From Prorocentrum cordatum (Eukaryota > Sar > Dinophyceae > Prorocentrales > Prorocentraceae), in contig CAUYUJ010003685.1 in NCBI GenBank assembly GCA_963575745.1, positions 1-64,000 on the forward strand: a DNA stretch of 64,000 bases, read 5' to 3'. The notes below the pieces were generated by a model. It had not been told where the DNA came from. It saw only the letters and a list, made by a program, of their open reading frames with translations, and ran no database searches. Shown here in pieces: positions 32,092 to 40,829 of this stretch. Within the stretch, counting starts at the first letter, position 1; each line of letters starts with the position of its first letter. Made by a program: the position numbers and the translations under genes.

Positions 32092-32130
32092 TTTTCCCCC
32101 GAGGTGCGCTCGCGCTGCCCCGGGGGGAAA
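32092..32130 (+). terminator. 3' hairpin, copy 2 (after SLBP-like gene)
   Basis: TTTTCCCCC (32092-32100) pairs with GGGGGGAAA (32122-32130). Loop contains GAGGTGCGCTCGCGCTG. Confidence 0.7.
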
Positions 32131-32296
32131 TTTATCACATCCAGACAGGGATAGCGTTGACAAGGTGTATAGCGAATAGGGTTACATAAGAATATCATGC
32201 GACAGAATACGATATCAATTATACTCTCGTAATTACCTGAACATCGAGGCAACATTGCACTCGCCGTCGCGATTCGTCGATGGCCGCTCGCTTCAT
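32131..32296. other. spacer between element units
   Basis: AT-richer sequence with no frame or repeat recognised. It may hold promoter elements. Confidence 0.35.
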
Positions 32297-32319
32297 CGGC
32301 TCAGGATTCTAGCAAACGT

Positions 32320-32337
32320 GGCTCGGCATTGCCGGCC
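32320..32337 (+). promoter_or_regulatory. 5' hairpin motif, class A, copy 5
   Basis: GGCTCGGCATTGCCGGCC, 75 bases before the nuclease ATG. Part of an upstream segment of about 140 bases (32289-32430) duplicated at 34589-34740. Confidence 0.75.
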
Positions 32338-32412
32338 TGTTTTGATTTCTCCACTTTTCCCTGATTGTGGATCAGCGCTGCTGTCCGGTAGCCTCTCGTC
32401 GCATTTCGTGCC

Positions 32413-34220
32413 ATGGCCGCCGACGACCAGCGCGTTGCTGCCACCCATGCGTGTCTCAGCTTGGCTCTGAACGCATTGGAGGCACACGTGCCGACCAGCG
32501 TGCGAGGCCCATTCCGTGCGCTCGAGCATGGGAACCAGTGGCTGTCACATCTCGGCTTCGCCCTGATCCGGCAGCCGCGGGGTCCGACTGGTCCAGGGCG
32601 TTACGTCAAGTGGGGGCCGCCGCGGCGCGAAACTGGATTGGCCGCGAGCGTCGGCCACTTCGCGGCCGCCATCCTGCGGCCCGGCAACGCCACTGTGATA
32701 GACCGCCGAGCAGGTCTGCCAGCGGTTCGCGAGTGGTTGGCGCGGGGCGACATTCCGGACGTCGAGGAGCACAAGTGGTTCTTGTTGGTGGAGCTCGGCG
32801 CGCGGAGGTCGGGGCCCGAGGGCGGCCGCCCTCTTCCATGGGGCACGACTTCTGGAATTATCGAAGCTCATAGGCTGGACGCAATCATCCGTCGGCGCGC
32901 GGCTCGCGAACGAGCGACCCCCTATGGGCCGGCGTCGTCGTCGGGCTCGCTCGCGCCGCAGGAGGCTGCCTGGGTTTCAACGAACCGAGAGGAGGCAATG
33001 CGGCGCAGGGCTTCGCGTCTGTTCTGCCCGTTGCCGCCAGTGGGGTGGCCCGGTACTCAGGTGCCCCAAGTCCTATGCGATTTCTCCCTCGAGCTGCCGC
33101 GTCTTCCGAAGATCCGCTTGCTCGAGCGACTCAACGCTCACCCTCGGGACTCCCAGTTGCATTTCGTCGAAGAGTCGCACACCTATTACATTAGCGGCGC
33201 GCGAACGCATGGGTCGGTCACGGGATTGATACATGAGTACTGCAGTGTTTTCGACGCTGGCGCTGTGATTGGGAAGATGCGGAGCGGGCGGAACTGGCCG
33301 CGACCTGATTATTTGCGCCACCCTCGCCCGGAAGACGTGGTCGCGGAGCTGCGGGCCACGGCGGAGGCTGCTCGCTTGCACGAGTTACTTGTTTCGCACG
33401 GGGCTTGCGACGCCGAGATCTGCGCCGAGATGAAGGCAACTGCGAGAGCGGCCCCCCGCTTGGCAAACCAACTGGAGGGTCTATCTCTCTCGGATCACGA
33501 GATCGTGGAGAAATGGCGCCTGGACAAAGAAGAGGCGGCTAGGCGGGGCACCTGGATGCACTGGACGTTCGAGGCCCACCTCGACCGCGTCCCGGTGTCC
33601 CACGATGCCGTCGAGTTCCAGTTGTTCTTGGAATTCTTGGGCGCGCTGGAAGGTCTGGCGGCTTTCCGCGCCGAGTGGGCCATCTTCGCCGAGCACGAGG
33701 GGCTTGCTGGGTCAATCGACTTCGTGGCTCGAGACTCCGCGGGCAGCCTGTGCATATACGATTGGAAGCGGGCGAAGAATTTACGAAGTTCACGAACCCA
33801 TGGGGGAATATGAAGTTTCCATGAAGCCGATTGTCAGACTGCCAGGGAAATCATTACCTGGTGCAGCTTAACATCTACAGGTGGATGTTGGAACATTACT
33901 ACGGCGCCCGCGTGGCCGCGATGTATGTGTTCTGCCTTCATCCGGACAACGGCGACCAGCCATTTGTGGACGACGTGCCGGTGATCCCAGATATCGAGGA
34001 GCCCATGGCCATTCAACGCACGAGGCCCCGAGAGTTGCGGGCAATGGCGTCGGAAGACGCCCGCGAGATAGACCCCCTGGGCGGCTGGCCGCGGCCAGTC
34101 GTGGCGGCGCGCCTGCCGCATTGCCTGAGCACCGCGGCCAATTTCGATCGCGCCTTTCGCCAGATGTCAGTGGACGTCGCGCACTGGCGTTGCCGTTGCG
34201 ATTGTGCGCCGCCCTCTTGA
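32413..34220 (+). CDS. PD-(D/E)XK nuclease (YqaJ/RecB/Cas4-like), one frameshift
   Basis: ATG 32413 starts a 466-codon frame. Its C-terminal part carries the nuclease core in order: RGTWMHWTFEAHLD (His about 383), EWAIFAEHEGLAGSIDFVA (Asp about 436) and LCIYDWKRAK (Asp 450, Lys 452). The frame stops at 33811-33813. In a second frame the protein resumes with DCQGNHYLVQLNIYRWMLE, supplying the Q-x-x-x-Y motif of this family, then a Phe/Val/Pro-rich tail to TGA 34218-34220. This order (H, D, D-x-K, Q-x3-Y) is typical of nucleases that trim or process DNA ends, often paired with helicases. The N-terminal 230 residues are unrecognised. The break lies between 33770 and 33840. The enzyme type is well supported, its substrate is not. 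Confidence 0.7.
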
Positions 34221-34535
34221 GGTGCCGCTGCAATTGCCGAATGCCAACTGGCAACGGATGAAAATCGCGCGCATGAGCTCTGCGGGAGCCACGCTGGCAA
34301 CCGCGTGCCCTCAACTTCCGCGGAAGTAGCGATGCCCTCGCATGAAGGAGAGCGTGGATGCGACGCTTGCGTTGCCAAAACAAGAAATTGTTCTGTATAT
34401 TTACAACAGCCAAAGCGGAGAGGGGCACACAGACATCATATAGCCCACGCCATCATTGCAAAGAGTAAATGCGGACGCAAGTTGCGCTAGCCAACAGGCG
34501 ACGCGCGCAGAGTCCGCTCGGGAGTAGCATAGAAT
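34221..34535. other. 3' flank of nuclease gene
   Basis: No frame or repeat of note. Probably 3' untranslated sequence up to the hairpin. Confidence 0.35.
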
Positions 34536-34584
34536 CTGATTTTTCCCCAGCTCGCGTTTCGGCGATGCGCGGGGGAAAAATCAG
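34536..34584 (+). terminator. 3' hairpin, copy 3 (after nuclease gene)
   Basis: A perfect 13-bp stem, CTGATTTTTCCCC (34536-34548) with GGGGAAAAATCAG (34572-34584), around a 23-base loop. The best of the four copies. Confidence 0.8.
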
Positions 34585-34588
34585 CACG

Positions 34589-34740
34589 GCCGCTCGCTTC
34601 ATCGGCTCCGGATTTTAGCAAACGTGGCTCGGCATTGTCGGCCTGCTTTGGCTTCCCCGCTCTTTCCCTGATTGTGGATCAGCATTGCTGTCCCGTGATC
34701 TCTCTGTCGCACCTCGGCGCCATAGCCACCGACGACCAGC
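34589..34740 (+). repeat. duplicate of the nuclease-gene leader, start codon lost
   Basis: Matches 32289-32430: GCTCGCTTCATCGGCTC, TAGCAAACGTGGCTCGGCAT, TCCCTGATTGTGGATCAGC and ACCGACGACCAGCGCG.TGCC against GCCGACGACCAGCGCGTTGC. The nuclease start reads ATGGCC, here ATAGCC, so the copied start codon is gone. Confidence 0.8.
34626..34643 (+). promoter_or_regulatory. 5' hairpin motif, class A, copy 6
   Basis: GGCTCGGCATTGTCGGCC, with the same pairing-neutral C-to-T change as copy 2. Confidence 0.75.
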
Positions 34741-34964
34741 GCGCTGCCAGTTCTCCATTTCTGAGCTCGCAGCCCCCTGAGGTGGGCGATCCGACGCCGC
34801 GCGGGAGGGCTCGCCAGCGGCGCGCATAGTCTGGCGCCCGCTCGCTGACGCCGGCGCGCAGGAAGCTTCGACTGTCCTCACGGGCTGCCCGCGAGGCTGC
34901 AGCGCAAACATCTTCGTCGTCTCCGGAAAGAGACGACGCCGCTGACATCGAGGCTTCCGCGCTG

Positions 34965-35618
34965 ATGGTATCGAAGATCTTAAATGAAGCATTCGATTAT
35001 ATTATGTCATGCTTCCCTTCCTTGCGGAGACGGACATTAGCGTGTTGTTTCGCACTGGATCAACAGATTCGCCAAGACAAAACGTTCATTCTCGTGAAAC
35101 CTTTCAGTTCGAGCGGGCCCAGGGCCTCGCGTGGCCCGCACGGTGCCGGACTGCCCGGAGTCCTCGCTGTTGTGCCTCGCTGGTTTCAGCCTGCCAACGC
35201 AGAACTTGCCTCGGTGACAGCCCCCAGCCCTGTTCACGATCGCTGTTTCCTTTGCGGGATGGACGACGGAGACGTCGACGGCATCGGCCACTATCTGGAA
35301 GGGTGCGTGGCCACGATGAGATCATTTCCTTTCCCCGAATTGACACATTTGCGCGCAACGACCTCCGCGTGGGCCATGTTGGCGCAGCGATTGGAGTCTC
35401 ACGGCGACGTCTTCGCATGCGCGCGGTGCAGCGGAGTCTGCGTCGCCTGGGAAGACACCCTGAACATAGATTTCACCGTCGATCTGCTCAGACTGCACAG
35501 GCGACACGCGGCTGAAGAGCAAGCAGGGACGTCGGCCGACTCGCGCCCGCGACTGGACTCGGGGGGATGCGGCGGCGCTGACGCCATTGCGCGGCCCTCC
35601 GTCAAGAGCGGGCCGTGA
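34965..35618 (+). CDS. zinc-knuckle protein
   Basis: A 217-codon frame. The first ATG after an in-frame stop at 34827-34829 is 34965, but coding look extends upstream of it (SSSSPERDDAADIEASAL), so the start is uncertain. It contains a Cys-x2-Cys-x11-His-x4-Cys knuckle, CFLCGMDDGDVDGIGHYLEGC minus its last residue when bounded at 20, at about 35244-35306, and a second CxxC at FACARC. Similar C-x2-C...HYL-x2-C knuckles occur at the C-termini of some reverse transcriptases, but no polymerase domain is present. It could be a nucleic-acid-binding element protein. Confidence 0.4.
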   Translation: MVSKILNEAFDYIMSCFPSLRRRTLACCFALDQQIRQDKTFILVKPFSSSGPRASRGPHGAGLPGVLAVVPRWFQPANAELASVTAPSPVHDRCFLCGMDDGDVDGIGHYLEGCVATMRSFPFPELTHLRATTSAWAMLAQRLESHGDVFACARCSGVCVAWEDTLNIDFTVDLLRLHRRHAAEEQAGTSADSRPRLDSGGCGGADAIARPSVKSGP

Positions 35619-35829
35619 CTTCCGATCGAATCTTTGCGCAGACGAAATCGCGACTCGTCAATCATCTTAATATTTCTTCCTCGCCTTCCCACGTGCCCAA
35701 CGTGGCATGGAGCCTTCATGTCGCTCGATATCCCCCATTGCCTAGCTCCTACATATTCGACGGCAGCGCCACTGATGGATCGTTGGTTATCTCTGCATCA
35801 CCCTCCGGCTCAAGACATGCGTTCCCCGT

Positions 35830-35847
35830 GGGTCGGTTTTGCCGCCC
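35830..35847 (+). promoter_or_regulatory. 5' hairpin motif, class B, copy 3
   Basis: GGGTCGGTTTTGCCGCCC. CGGCTCAAG lies 15 bases upstream, the same spacing as at 31204-31228. Confidence 0.75.
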
Positions 35848-35873
35848 TGTGTTTCTTCTGCCATCTCACCCGT

Positions 35874-35891
35874 GGGTCGGTCTTGCCGCCC
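35874..35891 (+). promoter_or_regulatory. 5' hairpin motif, class B, copy 4
   Basis: GGGTCGGTCTTGCCGCCC, 38 bases before the transposase ATG at 35930. Confidence 0.75.
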
Positions 35892-35929
35892 TGTGTTGTT
35901 TTCCCTACCACCTCTCCGCGCTATCTCAC

Positions 35930-38182
35930 ATGCGCGGCGCACCCGCTCGCCAGGAGCAGGACGGTGCCAGGCTCGCGCGAGCGCCGGCTAGGAGACGGAT
36001 CAAAGGCAAGAGTACGGCGGACGACGTCGGCGAGGGCTGGGTGCGCCTCGCGGCCGAGCAGCGCGAGCCTCACGAGCTCGCGGACGTGGGCTCGGCGGAT
36101 GCACCTGAATTTCCGAGCGGCGATGAGGGCGAGACAGCAGTGCGGACAGAGTTGTTCGAGTGCCTGGAGAAGGAAGTCAAGAGTTACGCTGCGGGGGTGG
36201 CGCTCCTGCGCCCCAAGCGGGACAGCGAGTGCGTGAAGTTGAAGTTTGCGTGCGGTCTATGACCGTTCCGATCGTTCTCGACGCAGGCGTTGCTGGCCAC
36301 GCACGTCTCCAAGTACCACCTCAGAAAGACGCGATTCGTGGCCTCTGGCACGAAGCAGTTCAATGTCGTGTGCGCGTTGTTCGACAACGACCGACTTCTG
36401 CGAACTCCAGCAGGGAGTTTGCTGAAGCGGTCTGCGACGATCCTGCGCGAGACAGTATCGCCTGCTGTTCATTGCGGACAGAACGCCATTGACAAGGACA
36501 TTGTCCTGGTCCTCGACGACGACGGGCCGTCGTATCAGAACAAGGCAGCTGTGGGACATAATCTCGCGTGCAGACGAGTGGGGCACACGTGCTATACCCG
36601 CGGCTTCGCGGAAATTCTGTTGCAGGAGTCCTTGCGCCACCATGGGCGCGTTCGCCCTGCGATGTCGCGGACGTGCGCTCGCGTCGTGGAGCAGGGCTCC
36701 GAGCTGAGCAGCATGTTGCCGACGCGCGTTGATCACTGGCTGAAGCTAATGGGAGACGTGTTCAACAGCGCGCACGTAGAAATGCGCAGCGCGGCGTTGA
36801 TGGAAGAATGCCACCGGCATGAGGAATTCCTCCACGTATCCATGGGCGCCAGTATCTCCATGGACGCCAGTCTCCATGTCAAGGGCCAGGCAGATTATCG
36901 GTCTGCACAAGCAGCGCGCGACGCTGCACCCGTGCCGGACGTGGACGCCAAGCGCCGCGTCCTGACTCTCGCGGGCAGGACGGGCGCGGCGCTCGGTGTT
37001 TTCCTGACGAAGGACGAGGGGGCTGACGAAATAGCTGGAGCCCTTGCAGCTCGTTGGTCGGCGGCGCGCAGATCGCAGACGGTGTCCGTCGCCTGTCATC
37101 AGCCGAGCAGCGCGCTATTCCAGGCCTTGCGAGGCTCAGCCTTTCCCAATTTATTTATCTTGAGCCTCGACCCGGTCCATCTGCCCATCACGTACGAGGA
37201 GACGCACTGGAGGGAAAAGACAGTGGGATCACGCCTGTTGCGGATTTTGATGGCCAAGTTCACGAAGGTGGATTGCGCACTACCCGCGCACTACTGGGGG
37301 GCGCCGTTCGACGGGGCGAATGCCCCGAATCTGCGGCCAATAGAGGAGCGCGCGCGAGCACAGATACTCGATCATTCACTCGCGAAGTCGCGATCACAAC
37401 ATGTGATCGACCACGTGAACGCCGAGCTGCCATGGAAAACAACGCATGAGCTTATCGAAGCAATTGCCGCGCTGAGCGCGTTGGTTCCAGAAGAGCTTGC
37501 TCGCCGCACCCACGTGAATAACGTTCAACTGAAGAGGTTGCTTTGCAATGCGACTGCCCCAGCTCGCATGCAATGGTTCTTCAATAATCAGCGATTCAGG
37601 CATTCCTTGCCGGCGGCGCGCTTAGCCCTGTTGGGGTCTGGCACGTCCGTCAACGAACCTTTCAACCACGAGATCAACACGTGGTTTCGCAACCAGGGGG
37701 ACATCTACGCTTCGACGGCGGAGCTTCAACTTAGGATTGGATTGTCGGGGAAACTGCAAGCCCACAGTTGCGCGCTGCATATGCCGACGCTGCGGCAGCT
37801 GCGACAGGCCAACGTGCTATCGCGAAGCGTTATGGCCTGGGCTTTGCCCGGGGATCATTGGAAGAGTTACTGCGCGCTCCAGGCGCAGTGCGGCGCCGAC
37901 GTCCTGGCGCCTGCACGGCTCCCGCTCCGCGAAGCCCGACAGAGAGTCGCGCGGCTGATTGCCGAACGCGCCGCATGCGTTCGGGGGAAGCCAGCGGCGC
38001 GCGAGACCACGCCTGTTGGGCGGCGCGCTGCTCAGAGGAAGCCCGCTGCAAGGGCGCTCTCGGACAGTCTGCGCGATAGTAAAGTGCCCAGGATCAAGAG
38101 GACAGCCTTCGCTTCGAAGCGCAACCCAGCGTCGCGCGGGGCCTCTGGCCAGGCTCCCACCGCGCGCACTTGCCAGCGGTGA
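35930..38182 (+). CDS. DDE-like transposase with in-frame TGA
   Basis: From ATG 35930 one frame runs 750 codons to TGA 38180-38182, interrupted only by TGA at 36260-36262 (codon 111). Around that stop the sequence reads ACGL(stop)PFRSFSTQALLATHVSKYH, a C2H2 finger in which the stop takes the place of the second Cys. The long part (codons 112-750) has candidate catalytic acidic residues in SMDASLHVKGQADY (Asp about 312), LSLDPVHLPITYEE (Asp about 414) and TSVNEPFNHEINTWF (Glu about 576). D-x-x-H and N-E-x-x-x-H-E patterns occur in RNase H-fold transposases such as MULE, ISXO2 and KDZ types, but I cannot place it in one. The basic tail (38040-38180, many Arg/Lys) suits DNA binding. It presumably mobilises the element. 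Confidence 0.5.
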
Positions 38183-38369
38183 CTGATGCCGATGTGCCTC
38201 CTCTTCGTCAGCGTTAAATGCTTCCCTTCCGTACCCTTCCTCTCCCCTCTCAGTTCTTCTGAGTCATTATCGGGCCATGTCTTCCTTTGAGCCTTGAGCC
38301 TCGAGAGCTTATGTCCATAGGCGCGTGATCCCGGATGTCGCTACGACAGTGGCTATATAATCTGTTGAA
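38183..38369. other. 3' flank of transposase gene
   Basis: Mixed sequence leading to the last hairpin. No frame seen. Confidence 0.35.
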
Positions 38370-38408
38370 TTTTCCCCCGAGCTGCGCCCCCGCCACTCCG
38401 GGGGACAA
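38370..38408 (+). terminator. 3' hairpin, copy 4 (after transposase)
   Basis: TTTTCCCCCGAG (from 38370) against CTCCGGGGGACAAA. Core stem CCCCC/GGGGG plus GAG/CTC with small mismatches. Taken as the right-hand limit of the block. Confidence 0.6.
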
Positions 38409-38454
38409 ATGCACGGCGCGAGTTCTACAGTCTCGACGCCTGGGCCGTCATAGT

Positions 38455-38800
38455 AGGAGGAAACGAGGAGGCCACAACGACGCTCGCCACAACGACGGCG
38501 AAAGCCGTGGCGATGATGATGATGGCGTTGATGATATGCTGGCTGCGATGATGACGAGATTGACGATGATAGCGATGAAAGTGCGTAGCAGGAACACGAG
38601 GAGGAGGAGGAGAAAGAGGAAGAGCAGGAGGATGATCAGGAGGATCTGGGAGGGCGGGGAGAGGGAATATAACAGTCTGCGGAAATCGTGACGAAAAGGA
38701 AGAGAAGAGGATCGATGCAAGGAGAGGTCGAGGAAAAGTGAGCTAACGAGGATGAGTCTTACTAAAAAAGAATAAAACATAGCAGGAGAGAAGGGAACGC
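38455..38800. repeat. degenerate GATGAT/GAGGAG stretch
   Basis: Patchy GAT and AGG triplets (38505-38700), then A/G-rich sequence. No gene. Confidence 0.6.
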
Positions 38801-38823
38801 ACATTGTACCATAATGACCCCCT

Positions 38824-38825
<2 letters not shown>

Positions 38826-38858
<33 letters not shown>
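38826..38858. repeat. (TA)n microsatellite
   Basis: Uninterrupted AT dinucleotides for about 16 units. Confidence 0.98.
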
Positions 38859-38859
<1 letters not shown>

Positions 38860-38862
<3 letters not shown>

Positions 38863-39059
38863 ATTATCCTCATGTTCCGCCAAAAGTGCTTGCACTTGGG
38901 GTCGTCCTATGTTTTCTAAGGAGCTGGGCCCGTCTGCCGGCCCTGCGGCTCCGCTCCTGCCCGCCGCCGCCCCGGTCGTCCAGAGGGGGGTCCCGCCCGT
39001 GCTGCCCAGCGGCCCCACTCCCGCCCGGCGCCGCCGCCGCCCCACTGCACCCAGGAGGG
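38860..39059 (+). other. GC-rich segment before repeat A, possible exon
   Basis: Unique Pro/Arg/Ala-coding GC-rich sequence directly ahead of a repeat A copy, the arrangement also seen near 55.4-55.7 kb. No domain is recognised. Confidence 0.2.
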
Positions 39060-39211
39060 AAAACAAACACACACACAGACGCAATGACTCTTCGATGCCC
39101 CAGAGAATATGGGAAGTGGGGGGAAGACAAAAACCCAGAAGGTATGGGAAGATACGGGGAATCGTTTTATCTGTGTGTGCAATTCTTTGTGTGTCCCATG
39201 GCCCCTTCATG
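39060..39211 (+). mobile_element. repeat A, copy 2 of 3
   Basis: GGGAAAACAAACACACAC at the left, TTTGTGTGTCCC at the right, and GGGGGGAAGACAAAAACCCA inside, as in the copy at 55557. Confidence 0.75.
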
Positions 39212-39317
39212 CACCCCCCCCCACACCCATGCATCCCCCCGATTGCATCGCAAGCTTTGCGCTGCTCTCCGCCACGTCTTTGCGTCGCTTTGTTTTGTGC
39301 TGCGCTGCAGTGTCCCT

Positions 39318-39462
39318 TTGTGCGCTGCTTCAGGAGGGATATTCCAGAAAAACTGATACATTGTCAGGGGACGATGTTCCGTTTTCTTTTGTCAATGCTT
39401 ATCCTTGTTTGGCTATTGCTGTTCTTCCAAAACCCGCCTGTAGGAGGACATGCCCGATTTAA
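39318..39462 (+). mobile_element. MITE family B, decayed copy
   Basis: The right end, CCGCCTGTAGGAGGACATGCCCGATTTA broken here as CCGCCTGTAGGAGGACATGC then CCGATTTA, matches the family. The left end is poorly preserved and set approximately. Confidence 0.5.
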
Positions 39463-39995
39463 ATCTACGATCGGCACAGCGGCCCTTGCTTTCCAGGTTG
39501 CGAGCCGAAGGTTTGAGGGTGGGGACTCGGAGGTGCGATGGGCCACGCGCCATTCCACCGTCAGTGGGCGACTCGACCATAGGCCAGTTGGCTCCCAAGG
39601 GCTCGGTGGCTCTTCTCCCATTGACTTGCTCGGCCAAGTGATCAGATGTAGACCCAGATGTGTGTAGGTACCTCCAGAGGCCTCCAGATGATCTTGGATG
39701 CGCATGCGATGCGGACCGAGGGACAGCATAACTCGTCGTAACAATCTGGTCGTCTTGAGACTACACCTGCCACGCAGGGTGTCAGTTGCCTGGCACGGGG
39801 GTCTCTGCTCATCGAGGTCGATGCACCTGCAATGGCGTGCGCCCGCGGAGCAATCATAATACATGTTCGTATATGTATGTATGTATATATATACATCCAT
39901 CAATTGGTGCGTTTCTGGAACAGCTAGATCTAGTATTTCTGGCGTTGGGTCGATTGTTGATTGTTTGTGCATACTTTCTCCCGCTCGCTTCTCCC
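39463..39995. other. intergenic DNA
   Basis: Unique moderate-GC sequence with a short TATG/TATA patch at about 39863-39893. No gene recognised. Confidence 0.35.
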
Positions 39996-40007
39996 ACATA
40001 TTTGCGC

Positions 40008-40110
40008 GATCCCCTTGCGGAGGTGCTGCGGCGGGACACGTTCGAGGACTGGCCGTCCCGCAAGCCCGTGTTGCGCGCCCTGCTGCGCTACGTGCGCCCT
40101 CGTCATTGCT
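40008..40110 (+). CDS. possible exon of an unrecognised gene
   Basis: Frame reading DPLAEVLRRDTFEDWPSRKP then VLRALLRYVRP has exon-like composition and helix-like charge patterning. Neighbouring repeat A and MITE B copies are intronic in the carrier gene, which makes an intron-exon setting plausible here. No family is recognised and splice sites are not defined. Confidence 0.2.
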
Positions 40111-40569
40111 CCCCTACGCGTGGCCAGCTTCTTGCAGCCCCTCGTTTTTGTTTTTACAACGGCGAGCGTGTGTTCGCCATGTGTCGTCTCCGGGTGCCAT
40201 CGCTGGGTCCCAAGTCCGTCAGACAAGTATTCAAGAGGAAATGTTGGCCCTGGAGACTGAGTCGAGACCTCTTGGTGCCGATGTGATGAGAACAACCGCG
40301 CCCGGGGTCTGGGACGGATGGCGCTCGTCCAGCCTCACCCCCTCCCTTCATCAATCCAGGTCTTCCGCCCGCGCTACCCAACACACCACTGGGGCCGTCT
40401 CCGCTCTTTCAGCCGCAGTGGGCGTCTGTCTTCTTCCACCTCCCGTCGCAATGTGTCGTACTCCTCCTCAGTTCTTGTTTCTTGTAGGTCAATCCTTCCT
40501 GTTGTGCCACCAGTCGTGTCGGTAGGGCGCGAATTTCGCCCGAGCCACTTACGACCCTGAAGCTTGGAC

Positions 40570-40740
40570 TTCACAACGCCTACAAGGATGGAGGGCGGCT
40601 CTCTTTCACTCGCCTTGCCTGCGCGCGCATTTGCTTCAGAACTAACCAACAGCTGCAAGGACGGAGGGCGGTACGTTTTCGCATTGGGGCTCTCGCCTTA
40701 GCGCCGAGCACAGTCGCCTTCACATCACGCAGCAGTTGCC
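40570..40740 (+). repeat. about 77-bp tandem repeat, array 3 (decayed)
   Basis: Two units with AAGGA.GGAGGGCGG, TTCGCA, CTCTCGCCTTAGCGCCG and CAGCTGCAAG words related to 5776-6005. Confidence 0.55.
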
Positions 40741-40829
40741 AGAATGGGGAACAGTCCTGTCAACTGGCGAAGAGATGTGGGAGCCTTGTAGCACAAGGAG
40801 ATGTAATGTGTAAAAAACACGTGTAGCTG

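Larger units (their letters stand above)
25683..38410 (+). mobile_element. candidate large hairpin-punctuated mobile or virus-derived element
   Basis: A 12.7 kb block almost free of simple repeats, with six co-oriented coding units: helicase, unknown, SLBP-like, PD-(D/E)XK nuclease, zinc-knuckle and DDE-like transposase. Five of six units have one to four copies of an 18-nt hairpin motif just upstream, and four T/C-G/A hairpins lie between or after units. Replication-type enzymes plus a transposase and a nuclease point to a self-mobilising element rather than host genes. Terminal inverted repeats and target-site duplications were not found, so the limits are set by the first and last recognisable signals. 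Frameshifts in at least three units and one in-frame stop suggest a decayed copy. Confidence 0.6.
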
